Positions 21,373-32,699 are shown, counted from the first letter of the stretch. The stretch is 64,000 bases of DNA from Crocodylus rhombifer (GCA_038503035.1 JAVSML010038982.1:1-64000), one strand, 5' to 3'. Notes: a model not told the origin generated them from the letters alone. Program-made: numbers and translations.

Positions 21373-21894
21373 ATGGTAAAAAGGGATCGCTGTCAAGATG
21401 AGCCCCCAAAAAGTTACTTTAGCATTAAAAAAAACTTTTAGAATCACATGAAATATTTTAGGGTCACATTTGCTGTTCACCCTCTCTACAGCAAACTGCA
21501 CCAAAATAGCATTTAAATGCCGCTCCTCAGGTTCATAGGGCACACAAAATATCTCTGGTTTCTGCCATGCAGGAATCAGGCTAGCTGATCATTAATGGTC
21601 CTTCCAGGCTCAAACATTCAGAAATGTGTCCTCAAGGGCAATAGAACATGGGTCATGGATCATAATATATACTAAGTTAGTTGAATTTATTAGCTGTTTA
21701 ATATTCATTCTTCTTGTATAAAAGAGACTGGTATTTTCAAAAGCCAATTTTCATATTGTAAGCCATGAAATGTGCGCCCTAAAAATCTTGAACAGACCCT
21801 TCTGACTTTTTCACTTATGTCAGACATGACATCTGTGTTCTAACATTAAAAACCCTTCTTGCTCTAAGAAAATGACAAAATGTAACTTGAGTCT
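21373..21894. other. Anonymous non-coding DNA
   Basis: Nothing recognised. Confidence 0.4.
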
Positions 21895-22230
21895 AATGGC
21901 CATTTATACACATACCTTTTCACGCTGTGACGCACCGGTGGAGCAGACTCAATTAATCAAGTCTGCTCTGCACACAAGCTGACGCACCCGGCGCTGCGTC
22001 ACATACATTTATGTAAATGGTGAAATGCGCATCAATGCTGGGAAAATGGTGGTGGTGCGCTCTTAAACCAAAACACCTTTGATGTGTTTTAGCTCAAAAG
22101 CACACTGTTGCCTTTTTCTCAGTGCTGATGCACATTTCGCCACTTATACAAATGCATGCGATGCAGTGCTGGGCACTCTCAAAAGCACCCGGTGCTGTCT
22201 CGCACGCACATCTAAAAATGCCAAATGTGT
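21895..22230. mobile_element. Fold-back (MITE-like) element with nested palindromes
   Basis: Positions 22006-22154 form a long imperfect hairpin. The left arm CATTTATGTAAATGGTGAAA continues through TGCGCATCAATGCTGGG. It pairs with the right arm, whose reverse complement begins CATTTGTATAAGTGGCGAAA. Inner segments GTGCGCTCTTAAACCAAAAC and the complement of TGTTTTAGCTCAAAAGCACAC also pair. The flanks repeat the same words (CCATTTATACACA at 21900, GACGCACCGG and GACGCACCCGG near 21930-21990, GCACCCGGTGCTG at 22185), so the element extends to about 21895-22230. No TSD was resolved. Confidence 0.65.
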
Positions 22231-23130
22231 TTAAGATCATGCTTAAACAGACAGAACTATATTGCATTGTTCACACAATTATATGTCCTAGAAAGGAAGG
22301 AAGAAAAGATTATTGAGGGGAAAAATACACCAGTGGAATCTATTCATCACGCACTTCCAATGAAACGCACCACTTCATTCGAAACAGGGGATGAACTGTA
22401 TTGCCACCACCCCTATAGAATTCCTCTGCTTTTCAGCCTACTTCTGAGCCCAGGAAGTCCAGAGAGAATGAAGTGGTAGTATTTATGCTAACAAGGAAGT
22501 CTCAGTCTAGATAAAGCTAATCCAAACCTGACAGGCTTGACTTTTATCTTTGGTTCAAAAGATACTTTCAAGAGAAAATGTTTTATATGTGGGATGTACT
22601 TCATGTCTTATAAAAGAGGATCTGAGGTACATTGCTCCTGCATGTCTATACGAGGGGTTTCTTTTCTTTCTTAAGGCGATAGTCTCAGACTCCAGACACA
22701 AAAGTTAAATTATGAAGCACTAGTCCTCTCTTGAAATGCTTCCCATTAAGGTCTAAACCAGGAGCTCTGTTGCTAGCCAAAGTATTTCGGGTATTTGCAA
22801 CACCTGGTGCCAGCCCTAGTAAATCATATGCATATTTTATGTATCAGTATTTCTTTGGATCTGCTAAGTGTTCAGCCCTAGTAAGCAGTTTTAATGTTTT
22901 TCAAAACCTGTCTCCAATTTAGGGAAGAGGGAACATGCTATTGAGTACAGTGTCTGTCCTGCAAATTCTGCCCACCTGACTTGTCGCCAACTCCCTTTCC
23001 AGGCCTTTTTGGTCAAAGGCTGATTCTGCCTTTCACTTTTGGGCTTTAAGAGGTACAAAAATAGAAAGTAGTGTAAAAGTGATGTTGTACCCGTGATTGT
23101 CCAGGAAATATGCCAGAGGAAAGACCTTTT
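22231..23130. other. Anonymous non-coding DNA
   Basis: Nothing recognised. Confidence 0.45.
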
Positions 23131-23286
23131 GTGGGTATTATCTTTTAATGGATCAAACTCCATGGTTTAGGATATCATAGTACCCTTCCTTAGGTCTTGA
23201 GGGTAGGTGAGACCTGAGGAAGGATACTGTAACACCCAAAAGCCTATTCCAACCATGCAGTTGACCCAATAAAATATATCACTCCC
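23131..23286. mobile_element. Palindromic repeat, family P, compact copy
   Basis: The left end, GTGGGTATTATCTTTTAATG, is mirrored at the right end, whose reverse complement reads GGGAGTGATATATTTTATTG. Inward, ACCCTTCCTTAGGTCTTGAG is mirrored by the complement of GAGACCTGAGGAAGGATACT. The element is about 156 bp and nearly self-complementary. Confidence 0.7.
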
Positions 23287-23916
23287 AAAAAACTCTTGCC
23301 CCTCTAAAAATAGAAGACTGTTTCAGGACATCAGTAGTAAGTTACCAGAAGCTTTTTACTTTGAAAGTGACATGCTTGGTAACAGCTAATTTTATGTTGA
23401 GTATAACCTGCTTTATTAATAGCAAGATTCCATCATGATTTAAGAACTTTGGCTTTCAGCTAGTAAGCAGAGAGATGACTATTTTAAGAATCTCAATGCC
23501 AAAGACGCACTGAATTTCTAAACCTCTGAAAATGGTAAGTTTCTCTTCTTGCCAGTGTAAGGAAAAATTCAAGAAGGATACTGCAGCTTCTATTAGAGGG
23601 GCCAAGAACAACAAGTATGTTATCCACTAATGGGTACATTAGGAGTCTAGGATAAGCTTCATTACCCAGTAGGGACAATTCTCATGCTATAGTTTGATCT
23701 TCAGAACCAAATTTGGTCCTTATTGAAATGCGCTTCTCTTCTGGAATCTATGTTACGGGAGGGTCTGCTGAGTACACGAACAATAGTGACAATAGTTTAT
23801 TCTGGCATTCAGCAGTTAAGGCTGCAGATTTTGTACCCCATGGCCATGTTTCTTGGAAGGAGAGAAGGTGGAGGACAAAATCTAAACCACCATATATTTG
23901 TTCAGGGAAACATTTG
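23287..23916. other. Anonymous non-coding DNA
   Basis: Nothing recognised. Confidence 0.45.
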
Positions 23917-24554
23917 GGCTAGGGACAGACATTACATATAAACTGGTTTAAGTGATCAGAAACTAGTTTAAACCTGTAACAGAACAGATGCACATAAACA
24001 AGCTTGAAAATGGCTGAAAGCAGTTTGAGATAAACCTGGTTGAATGTAGTATCAGACTTAACTGATTTGGCTCAAACCGGTTTATGCAATGTCTGTCCCA
24101 GACCCCTTGCTGGTTTAAGATAAACCAGACTCCCCCAGCATCCCAGTAAAGAAGCAGGGAGGGAGACTGAAAAGCTCTGTATCATCAACAGATACCCCCA
24201 CTGCACCCCACCCCCCTTGCTTTGAAGCGCTAGCAGGGGATTGTGGTCTGGCAACACTCCAGCCCCTTGAGCTGCTATCGGGGAAAAGCCTGGGATGGCA
24301 CAGGCAGACCTCCCTAATCAGAGCATCCTGTTGGGGCCTGGCTATGCCCCCTCTCAACTCAGTTCTGTGCAAGAGAAGGGAGGGCTGCTCTAGCACCCCC
24401 AGCTTCTAGCCTGAACCACTGCAGACATGTGTTTGAATTTCCTCAGTCCAGAGAGAATGTCTGTCCTGTTACAAACCAGTTCAGCCTAGCCAGGTTAGAC
24501 TAACCTGCAAAGATTGAATCAATTCAGGCTCAGGCTTTTTGAATGTCCCGAGCC
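23917..24554. mobile_element. Family-T terminal-inverted-repeat element, long copy (about 638 bp)
   Basis: The left end is GGCTAGGGACAGACATTACA, followed by AAACTGGTTTAAGTGATCAG. The right end, reverse-complemented, reads GGCTCGGGACATTCAAAAAG. A 3-bp TTG flanks both sides (23914-23916 and 24555-24557), which fits a 3-bp TSD but may be chance. Internal copies of the terminal motif (AATGTCTGTCCCAGACCCC near 24094 and AATGTCTGTCCTGTT near 24459) suggest nested or tandem termini. The interior is GC-rich. The right-hand 170 bp recurs inverted at 60665-60830. There is no transposase. Confidence 0.55.
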
Positions 24555-24557
24555 TTG

Positions 24558-24960
24558 GAGTTAGGAGAGAATTGTGTCCCTAAGAAGCCAGGCGGATTTC
24601 AGATGACCAGGTATTTACTACAAAACCATGCAACATTATTTTAAGAACGACAAGTTTAAGAAAACAAAATCTGCTTTTAAGGGAGGTAGTACACATTTTG
24701 AAAATATTGGGCTTTTCGGGTGCTTGGACATGTAACTATGTTACCATGCGCATGTGATGAAAATTTCCCTTTGTATGGCTTAATGGCATTACACTTCACA
24801 CATACGCAAGTTTTGGGGGTTTTAAATGAGTTTCCATCATCACAAACTACACTGCTGCCCAGTGTAGTTGACTTTGCAACATTGCAACTTGGAACATTGC
24901 AGCCATTAAACTGTCAGCTCACCACCTGACTGGAGAAGCGGTGGGTAGGCTCAGCTAAAA
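24558..24960. other. Anonymous non-coding DNA
   Basis: Nothing recognised. Confidence 0.4.
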
Positions 24961-24962
24961 AA

Positions 24963-25394
24963 GAGGATCAGACCCCTCACCACTTCTGCCTTCAGCAGGC
25001 ACCTGAGGTCACCAGGACACCTGGGACCACGCAGGAACAGGCTGGCTTGCCCCTGGGGCAGCGCAGGGAGGCAGCTGGAGGGCAGCTGGGTGTGCTGGCA
25101 ACTGAAGAAGGTAACAGGGATGGTGCACGGGGTGCTGGAAGCTCAGGACGACTCAAAGAAGAATTGGATCAGGTCTCTCTGAGCTGGGGAAGCACCCAAC
25201 GCCCTAGCAGCCCACCCGGCTGGCCCTGGGAGGTGCCACTGAGGGAAGGACTGGAGGCCCCTGAAGCTCAGGGGCCACTCGGCCCACTGGCAGCTCCCCC
25301 TAGCTATGGGAAAGGTTCTGCTGAAAAAAAATAAAAAAGGATCAGGCCCTTCACTGCTTCTGGCTTCAGCAGGCGCCTGTGGCCACCAGGACAA
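24963..25394. repeat. GC-rich block bounded by 58-bp direct repeats
   Basis: The left copy (24963-25020) and right copy (25337-25394) agree at about 48 of 58 positions. Both contain TTCAGCAGGC, CCTG and CACCAGGACA in the same order. The 316 bp between is GC-rich, with an open frame (25047-25334) of Gly/Glu/Arg-rich composition and no domain. The direct repeats could be short terminal repeats or an internal duplication of a longer repeat. Confidence 0.55.
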
Positions 25395-26230
25395 TAACAT
25401 GCATACAGTAATGGAAAGATAAAACCCACCTTTTCCATTTAAAACTCACTGTTTCAATTTAGGGGGCACAGAATGCAACCCTGAAGGACTACACTCCCGT
25501 AGCATGTACAAGCGCCCTTCAGCACTAAGTTAGAACACCTGGTTCGTTCAGGCATATCTCCTGAAGTAGAGTATTCAGTTAAGCCTCTGATGAGTGCTCC
25601 ATGTCAAAAAAGCAAGTATACACACGTAGTTTGTGGTTTTAGAGACAGAGGAGATGAAGTCTTTAGGAATGAAGCAATCCAATACATATTCTCACTGGAG
25701 AAACAGATGACTCTTCCACTTCCAAATTTTAGCAAATTAGTAGCAATTTCAGTGGGGACTACATTTTAGTCTCGACTCTTGTAGAGTCTTCACAAGAATG
25801 AAGCATGCTCCTGGGAAAGGAATTTAAGAGGTTTTCTTACTGGAACTGAAAGTCTGCTGGAGATTCTGAACAGATAATATTTATTTAGCCCTTTTCTAGT
25901 TATCCAGTCCTCAGACAACAAGAAAAGTCACAGTAAAATACTGATTACTGAATAATATTATGTATGTGGCCCTCTTCACAAGAGGGAATTTGGGCCTTTA
26001 AGGACAGCTGGTTCTAACTAAAGATTTATTTTGGTCATGACAGATAAAGAAGATAATTTACTTCTTTAGACTTATAGTCCCTGGCTGAAGTTAAGTCTGA
26101 AACAATTACTTACTTAGCCTGAATTACCTCAAAAGCTTTTACACTTTGGATTCCAGGAAATGCATGTAGAGAATGAAGTCAGAGCTTTTGGTCTTATACT
26201 GCAGCTGCAAGGCCATGGGACTGGGTGGCA
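25395..26230. other. Anonymous non-coding DNA
   Basis: Nothing recognised. Confidence 0.45.
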
Positions 26231-26290
26231 TGGGTGCCACGGCACATAGTTGACAGCTCAGAGGTTGCAAGTTCGAGGCATGGTGCAACC
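26231..26290 (+). repeat. tRNA-like sequence, possibly a SINE head
   Basis: GGCACATAGTTGACAGCTCA resembles a pol III A box region, and GAGGTTGCAAGTTCGAGGCA resembles a B box (consensus GGTTCGANNCC). Spacing is roughly tRNA-like. No SINE body or tail was recognised downstream, and cloverleaf pairing is not convincing, so it is not called as a tRNA gene. Confidence 0.25.
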
Positions 26291-27351
26291 TGTCAGAGTC
26301 CAATGAATCTGTGAATTTTGCTAAATGCCTTGTCACAAAGTCACAAGAAAGCAAGCAAGGCCACTGCTGAAAGTCACCGCACTCTAATGGCATGTATCCT
26401 CTGTCAGTTGTTTCCAGGTACCACACAGTTCTGAAAATGCTACTCTTTTGTATAGAGGGGGGAGACTAAAGGCTATTACTCTCTCCATAAGTTAAAGGAG
26501 AAAATTAAAATGTGGAGTTTTTCACTGCTTTCAAGTGGTTGATAAACAAACTAGATAATAGCTTGGTACCCAAGAATCAGAATAACTAAGGTAAAAATGC
26601 TTATATTGTCTAGTGAGCACTGAATCCATTGGGAACCAACCAGCTATACCACAAAGACAGCAAATGGCAACAAGGCACTCTTCGGGGAAGGGACTGCCGT
26701 GGTACACAAAATCTGTTCCAGGAATTCTATAACTAACTGCAATGGGAAAAGATTCAACACGCTTCTGGCATTACAACCAACACTAATATGACAAGTCCTG
26801 TCACTGAAATAACATGGCAAGACAGCTTTAGTGAATATACTAGCTATACCTGGAGACTGAATTTAACCTGCAAAGTAAACTTAGAAGTTAGCAATATACT
26901 TTCAGGCTGCAACATAGACTAAGGGAATATTTTTAGTACTTGATACTACCAAAACTATTACCTTATGTAAAAGACTGCTCATAGGACAGGGTCCTCACAT
27001 CCTTCAGGTTATGTATTGATTGTGCAACGGTTGCTTACCTTGAACCATGGACCATACACTTGGATTTCTTTAAATACATATGTGGTTTCCAAAGAACTAG
27101 ATCAGAACAGCCAGACTCACCACAGACCTTCACACCAGTACACTTCACCTGCTCTTCTATATATCTGTCACCACATAAAACACAATGTAAACTACATTTA
27201 TACTGTCTCTTATATATGCTCCAAAGCACAGTCTGGCTCTCTTGCCAGTAATTTGCAAGCAGCATTATGAGTCACATTTTTCCCTTGTTATTCTTCAGAT
27301 ATACAGCAGTGTAGAGTGCAAAATTTTGCAAGAAGTCAGCAGAAAAGATGT
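26291..27351. other. Anonymous non-coding DNA
   Basis: Nothing recognised. Confidence 0.45.
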
Positions 27352-27359
27352 TCCTAGAC

Positions 27360-27650
27360 CAGTGGTTCTCAAACTTTAGTTTCAGGGCACCCCTCAGAAA
27401 ATGCTACCTCTTAGTTTTCACTTGATTTTTGACTTTAGAAATGTAAAAAGAGCAATTCTTCTGTTGCAAAAAACGCAGAAAGACCACGACAGATCAGAGG
27501 GTTTTTAATGGAATGGATTCTTACTTGAAATCTTTGGGCTTATATCTTGTGAATCCTACGTGCACTCCTAACTTTGTGCATAACTAATATTGTGTGGTAC
27601 CCCATGGTACTCTTGAAAGGAACTTAAGGCACCCTGGCTAAGAGTCATCA
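27360..27650. mobile_element. Non-autonomous hAT element, CAGTGGTTCTCAAAC type (291 bp)
   Basis: The left end is CAGTGGTTCTCAAACTTTAG. The right end (TAAGAGTCATCA) is a decayed version of the expected inverted terminus. Flanking 8-mers TCCTAGAC (27352-27359) and TCCTAGAT (27651-27658) agree at 7 of 8, a good hAT TSD. The body shares AAATCTTCTGTTxCAAA, AGAAAGACCAC and GTGTGGYACC words with the copy at 37803-38130. Confidence 0.75.
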
Positions 27651-27658
27651 TCCTAGAT

Positions 27659-30086
27659 CATGTGTTTCTTCTGACCAGAAGAGACAATCATATTAAGGCA
27701 TTTGACAATGCTAGTCCATAATACACCTGCCAAGGTATGTTTTAAACTTTTTACATCACAATTTCATTTCCCTTCTCTACAGTCCAACCCCTTTTTCTGC
27801 CTCACTTCCTAGCTAAAGTCACGGTCCATATAAGATCCGAGTTCTCTGTTAAGTACTGAAGCTAGAGCCTCGTTAAATTACAAGACTGACAATTTATTAT
27901 CTGAAACTACGTAAGTCCAGTGAGCTGCTGTTACTATTTTGTGCCCTCCTCTGGCATTTATTCAGTTCCTAATTTAATTTATTCAGTTCCTAGTATCTTG
28001 ATATTCAGGAGCCCAGACTTCAAAACAGGTGAGCATGTGCGTAACCTTTCATGCATGCTTAAATTCCACTGACATCAATAGGGTTTTAACGTAAGCCAAA
28101 GAACTCACTCCAGGTCCCAAGGAGCTGTAGAAGCTGTACACCACAACATGGCCCTTTCTTGTAGTGGAAGGAGAAGCTGCCATCAATCAACAGCAATCTG
28201 GGGTGCTAACTACATAACAGCCATGAGACTGAAGAATCCTGCCTCATCTTCTGCACCTAAAAATAAAGGTTGCATTCAAACTGTGGGTGTTAAGGCCTTA
28301 CAGCAAAGTGTTCTGATACAACAGTAAAAGTGTTTGAGCCATAACGCATTTTGCACCTGGTTTCTCTGATTCCATTTCTACTTCTCATTGTCTAGGAATC
28401 AGTCTCAAAAAATACTATTTTAACTGTTGCTGGTAAAAATCCTTTAAGTCACAGAGTGTAAAATTAATTTCCCAAAAGGCCTGCCATCCCCCATAACTTT
28501 GTTTTGTGTAATTCATTGTACTGCACAAGCACCTAAGAGTCTCCATCATGAACTAGGATCCTGTTAAGCTGGGCATTGTACGAACAAACACAAAATTGCA
28601 GCTTCTAGGGAATCACTGCAGACAGCAATTCATCTTGGTTTGCTTAACTGTCAAGATTATATCATGATTCTGAGTTTGGGTTTTGTTTCCCCTTTCAAAG
28701 ATAAGCGCCTGGACAGATGGACATGTGGCACATGTTTTGTTGCCAGAGAATAAACGTTTAATATATTGTGCCCATCATCTGGTAATACAACCAGCTTCAA
28801 AGGCAGATCGGTATTTGGTCAAAGTGGAAAAGAGAGCCACAGGTAGAAACGGGTTATGGATTTGTTAAGGGTCACAAAGTCTGCAATGAAACTTCCACCT
28901 TCCGGTTCTATGCTTTAACCAGCAGATAATGTCTGCTCCTACCAGAATACAGAAAGATAAATGTTTTTCCTTTTTGTCACTTGAGATCCATCCGAAGTCT
29001 CCCATAGAGATGTCTGTATGCTTTCTTTAACTCCCATCCCTAGAGGACATTTTCCCTAAAGGAAATATTAATATGAAATGGCCCTTATATCTGCCAGATT
29101 TACAGCCTTTACTTAGCTTCCCTGCATTTGATGCTGAAAGCTGTTTTTATGCCAAGCCTCTTCAGTCTCAGCTTGCGGCACAAGAGTCTGCAGTGCGTTA
29201 TCAGTACAAAAATGCTTGCCCTAATTTAAATTGCCCCACCTAGTTATTTTACAGGTAATCTCATGTCTTAGAACTGCTCTTCTTCCAAGCATTCATAGAA
29301 GGTGCAAGAATAGCCCGAGTGACAGGTTTCTTTATCCCCAGTCGACCCCATTCTCTTACCATCAGTACCTGTTCAATCCATATCTGCAGCTACCTCTAAA
29401 GGGATCTTTTTGACCTTTATCTGGATGATGTAGAGGGGGAAAGCACAAGGCAGGAGCCATAGCCATAGGGGTGTGAGGGAACCTGACAGATGCCTTGAGA
29501 AGCTGTGCTTAAAAAAACTAAAACTGGATGCCCGAGGTCACAGAGGTTACACCGTGCTTCAGATCAGTTGGTTTCACCCTGCGCCACTGGGTAATCTCCC
29601 AGTGACTGCAAGGTCCAATCTACTTATCCAGCCAGGTCTCTTATCCTGCGGACTCTCCGCTGCTAGAGGACAAGCACTGCCTTTCTACATTTAGGACGAT
29701 TCTACAGCTTTTTCTGCCAGAAGCTGAAAAGATGTCACTCCTTTGTCTGTGGGCAAGAGAAGGCCTGTAGGTTAATGGAAATATTAGTATAGGAAGCCCA
29801 GGGCTTGTAGCATACTGAGAAGCCCCGACTCAGACACTGCGTCACATAGATCTTCTAAATGAAAAAAAGACACAAGTCTTTAGGAAGGACACCAAACAAG
29901 AGCAGAGTCAACAAGATGGCTCTGTTCACATACCTAACAGAAGCTGGGAGGTTACAAACGGACAGGGAGTCTGGTTGGGAAAGGAAGATGTGAGTTTCTT
30001 CAACAGAACATTTGCAGTGAGTTCAGTTTTCCTCACCATTGTGAGGCAGCTGGCTAATCAAATGATAATAGTGCACGGTTTCCTTA
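27659..30086. other. Anonymous non-coding DNA with a short tandem duplication
   Basis: No gene or repeat family recognised over about 2.4 kb. At 27956-27992 the 16-bp word ATTTATTCAGTTCCTA is repeated with a 21-bp period. Confidence 0.45.
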
Positions 30087-30115
30087 GACCAACATGGCTA
30101 CAACCAAAAACCTGG
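30087..30115 (+). repeat. Possible family-P end fragment
   Basis: TTAGACCAACATGGCTACAA matches the phrase that I recall ending several reptile palindromic repeats (GACCAACACGGCTACAAC). Too short to delimit. Confidence 0.25.
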
Positions 30116-30232
30116 TTTCCTGAACGGATTTTCTACGGTGATGGTCCCCGAACACAGCGCTTTAAAAATCTGCCTCTTGCCCTTGGAATAGCTGCTGCAA
30201 GCGAGGGGTGCGCACACAGAATAAGGAGATAG

Positions 30233-30957
30233 TAGGACTGTGCGAAGCTTCGGTCCCTGATTTAATTCGGCGGAGATTCAGCCAGATTCAGTTGCCAAAT
30301 CTCCAAATCCGAATTGAATCAGAGGACCCTTTAATCTTTCTGAATTGATTTGGAGAGATTTGGAAAGATTCAGTGATTCGGACATAGACACAGCTTTAAA
30401 TGTTTTTTCCACATACCTCTATGTACCAGGTGGCTCATGAGTGCTGCGACGCTGGGGCGCACGGAGCGTCTCACAGAAGCGTGGGGGGCTCCCCAGCACG
30501 GTCAGCAGCAGAGCTGGTAGTGGACCAGAAGCATTTCTTATTCTGTGTCCACTGGGAAGTGCGCAGGGGGACCCCCACACCCTCCCCCCCACTCAGTGAC
30601 TGGTGCTTCCCGGGTCTGGGGGGCCACCTGGGGTCCCCCTGCAGCCAATCGTTGAGCTGGGAAGGCACGCAGCTGAGCACGTGGGGGCCCCCCCACACTC
30701 CTGTGGGATGCTCCATCCATCCCACCATTACAGCGATCATAAGCTGCGCCTAGTACCTCAAGGTACGTAGAAAAAAAACATTCAAAGCTGTGTCTATGGC
30801 CGCATCGCTGATTCTCCAAATCAGAATTGAATCTTCAGATATGGATTCAGCCAAATCAAATCGGGGACAGTGATCCGAATCGACAGATCGCATCACTGTC
30901 TCTGATTCGGGCCGAATCCAAGTTCAAATCGAATATGGCCTGTTTTGCACACCCTTA
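30233..30957. mobile_element. Palindromic hAT-type element, copy 2 (725 bp)
   Basis: The termini are TAGGACTGTGCGAAGCTTCG and, inward from the other end, TAAGGGTGTGCAAAACAGG. Flanking 8-mers GGAGATAG (30225-30232) and GAAGATAG (30958-30965) agree at 7 of 8. The layout matches copy 1: a GATTCGG/GATTCAG array on the left, AGCTTTAAATGTTTTTTCCA near 30393, a GC-rich centre, and the inverted counterpart with AACATTCAAAGCTGTGTC near 30777. The G/C-rich centre is shorter than in copy 1. No transposase. Confidence 0.85.
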
Positions 30958-30965
30958 GAAGATAG

Positions 30966-31254
30966 TATTAACTTAGCTGCATATTGTTGTGGCTTAATTG
31001 GAGCGCTGCCAGGTCCAGGAGAGCTGAGTTTAGAGAAGGCACCAGGAAGTCAGTCTGGAAGTACACCACCTTGCTGCTTCATCTTGAAGTAGTTATTTTA
31101 ATAAAGAGCCAATTTAATTTTATAGGTCTTATAACCCAGCACACAGTACAATGAACAAAAGCCACTACAGAACTGTCAGATTACAATTTGCAGCTGGCAC
31201 CTAGCAGCAATACTAGGTGCGTGTTGTAATGTTTGAGATGAATTACACATAGGC
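30966..31254. other. Anonymous non-coding DNA
   Basis: Nothing recognised. Confidence 0.4.
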
Positions 31255-32095
31255 TTGGCAGGATTTAATTCTTATTGACAAACATCGATTTTCACGCGTC
31301 ACTCACAGACCAGTTGAAAAATATTTCTGCTCATAATCATCAAAATTAATAGAAAGGGGATGCAAAAAAAAATTGAGATGGGTTAAGGAAATCTGGGGAA
31401 GGGGAACCCAGTGCCACTGGCTGCTTACTCTACCCAGGAGCCAGCTGGGGATTAAGCACCAAACTCCCAGAGAGTCTGGTCAAAGGTCACCAGGAGTTTT
31501 GCCCCAGCCCTGATAATGCAGGGGCTGGGCCAAGCAGAAGCTCTGGGAACACAGGGAGAGGCAGCTGCCCAGCCCAGGTTGAGAAACAGCTCTTAGGGGG
31601 TGAGCCCCACCTTGCGGACACCAGCAGAGGGGTGGCCTGGTCCCTTGACACCCACAGCCTCCTACCCCTCCGGGCAGCATAGGGTCAGTGACTGGGCCCT
31701 GGCAGCACTGCCACATACCCTGGCCTGAGCATGCAGGGGCCAGGCCAGAGAGGAGCTCTGGGACCATAGGGAGAGACAGCACAATCAAGGCAGAGAATGC
31801 AGGGGGTGCCCCCAGGGCCCAGAGGGGTGGGAGGCCATGGCCATCAAGGGGCCAGTCCATGCTTCTGTTGGTGCCCACCGGGTGGGACTTCCCTTTGAAG
31901 GGACCACAGGGAGTGGGGAGCTGCCTCCTGCCCTGGGCTGGCTGTACAACCCTGAAAATTTAAGTCAATAAACATTGATAAAAGTGATAAAAAAATTGGA
32001 AAGAAATGCTTAAAATCTATTTTAGCCATCAAAAGAAAACAACTTTTTTTTTTTTTTAAATTCTGCATCCCTGTGCACCCCCTACACGTCGCCTA
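31255..32095. repeat. GC-rich composite repeat with AT-rich ends
   Basis: A GC-rich core (31400-31950) is flanked by AT-rich arms (31280-31390 and 31960-32070). Inside, 31509-31565 and 31724-31780 are direct copies of about 57 bp (about 46 identical), both containing ATGCAGGGGC and AGCTCTGGGA. The arms share GGGATGC/GCATCCC and ACATTGATAAA/AACATCGATTTT-like words in inverse order, which hints at terminal inversion, but I could not define ends or a TSD. Open frames in it (31480-31878 minus, 31688-31963 plus) lack any domain. Confidence 0.45.
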
Positions 32096-32557
32096 CGGCC
32101 TGCAGACCCATTTCTACCACTTTTACAAGACAGCTTTGGTACTCACCACCAGACAGTACACACAAGCACAGGGTGGTGGTGGATGTTAGCATAATGGGGA
32201 TAGCAACTACAGATGTGTTGCAGACAACAAGTGAGGAGCATAGATCCAGACAGGAGACTATATTTTGGTGCATGTCACTCCCACAGTGCACTGCACAAAG
32301 CTGACGGTGGCCTTCCAGCACACCAAGAGTAAATTTACCTTGCATATAATTAATTTTTGGTATAAAAAGGGTCACTGCATAAGAGTGAATTCACACGTAC
32401 AGAACCCGCATAAAGCGAGGGAAACCTGTACTATGAATAACTTCTAAGCCCAAGCTGCTGAGTATAACTACTTGTGTTCCCAATACAGATTTCTCCCCTT
32501 GTTCTTGTTCCTACATATATTCAAATTAATTGTTATGTTGGGACCTTCTCAGAGCAA
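32096..32557. other. Anonymous non-coding DNA
   Basis: Nothing recognised. Confidence 0.4.
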
Positions 32558-32699
32558 GGATTTTTATGGGCAATAGCTTTTGTTACAGCTGAACGCAGCT
32601 GAAGATGACCCGAAGAAGAATGTGCTGCATTCAAAAACTTGTCCAAGTCTATCTCAACCATGCAGTTAGTCCAATAAAAGCTATCACCCACAAAAATCC
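32558..32699. mobile_element. Palindromic repeat, family P, 142-bp copy with clean ends
   Basis: The left end GGATTTTTATGGGCAATAGC is matched by the reverse complement of the right end, GGATTTTTGTGGGTGATAGC. Inside are AAGATGACCCGAAGAAGAAT and AACCATGCAGTTAGTCCAAT, both typical of this family. It gives the best view of the family's terminus. Confidence 0.7.

Noticed and set aside
26231..26290. Possible tRNA gene
   Set aside because: Box-like sequences are present but the acceptor and anticodon stems do not pair, so it is listed only as a weak SINE-head candidate.
31255..32095. Complete DNA transposon with AT-rich terminal inverted repeats
   Set aside because: Arms share only short words. 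I could not find matching termini or a TSD, so only a repeat block is claimed.
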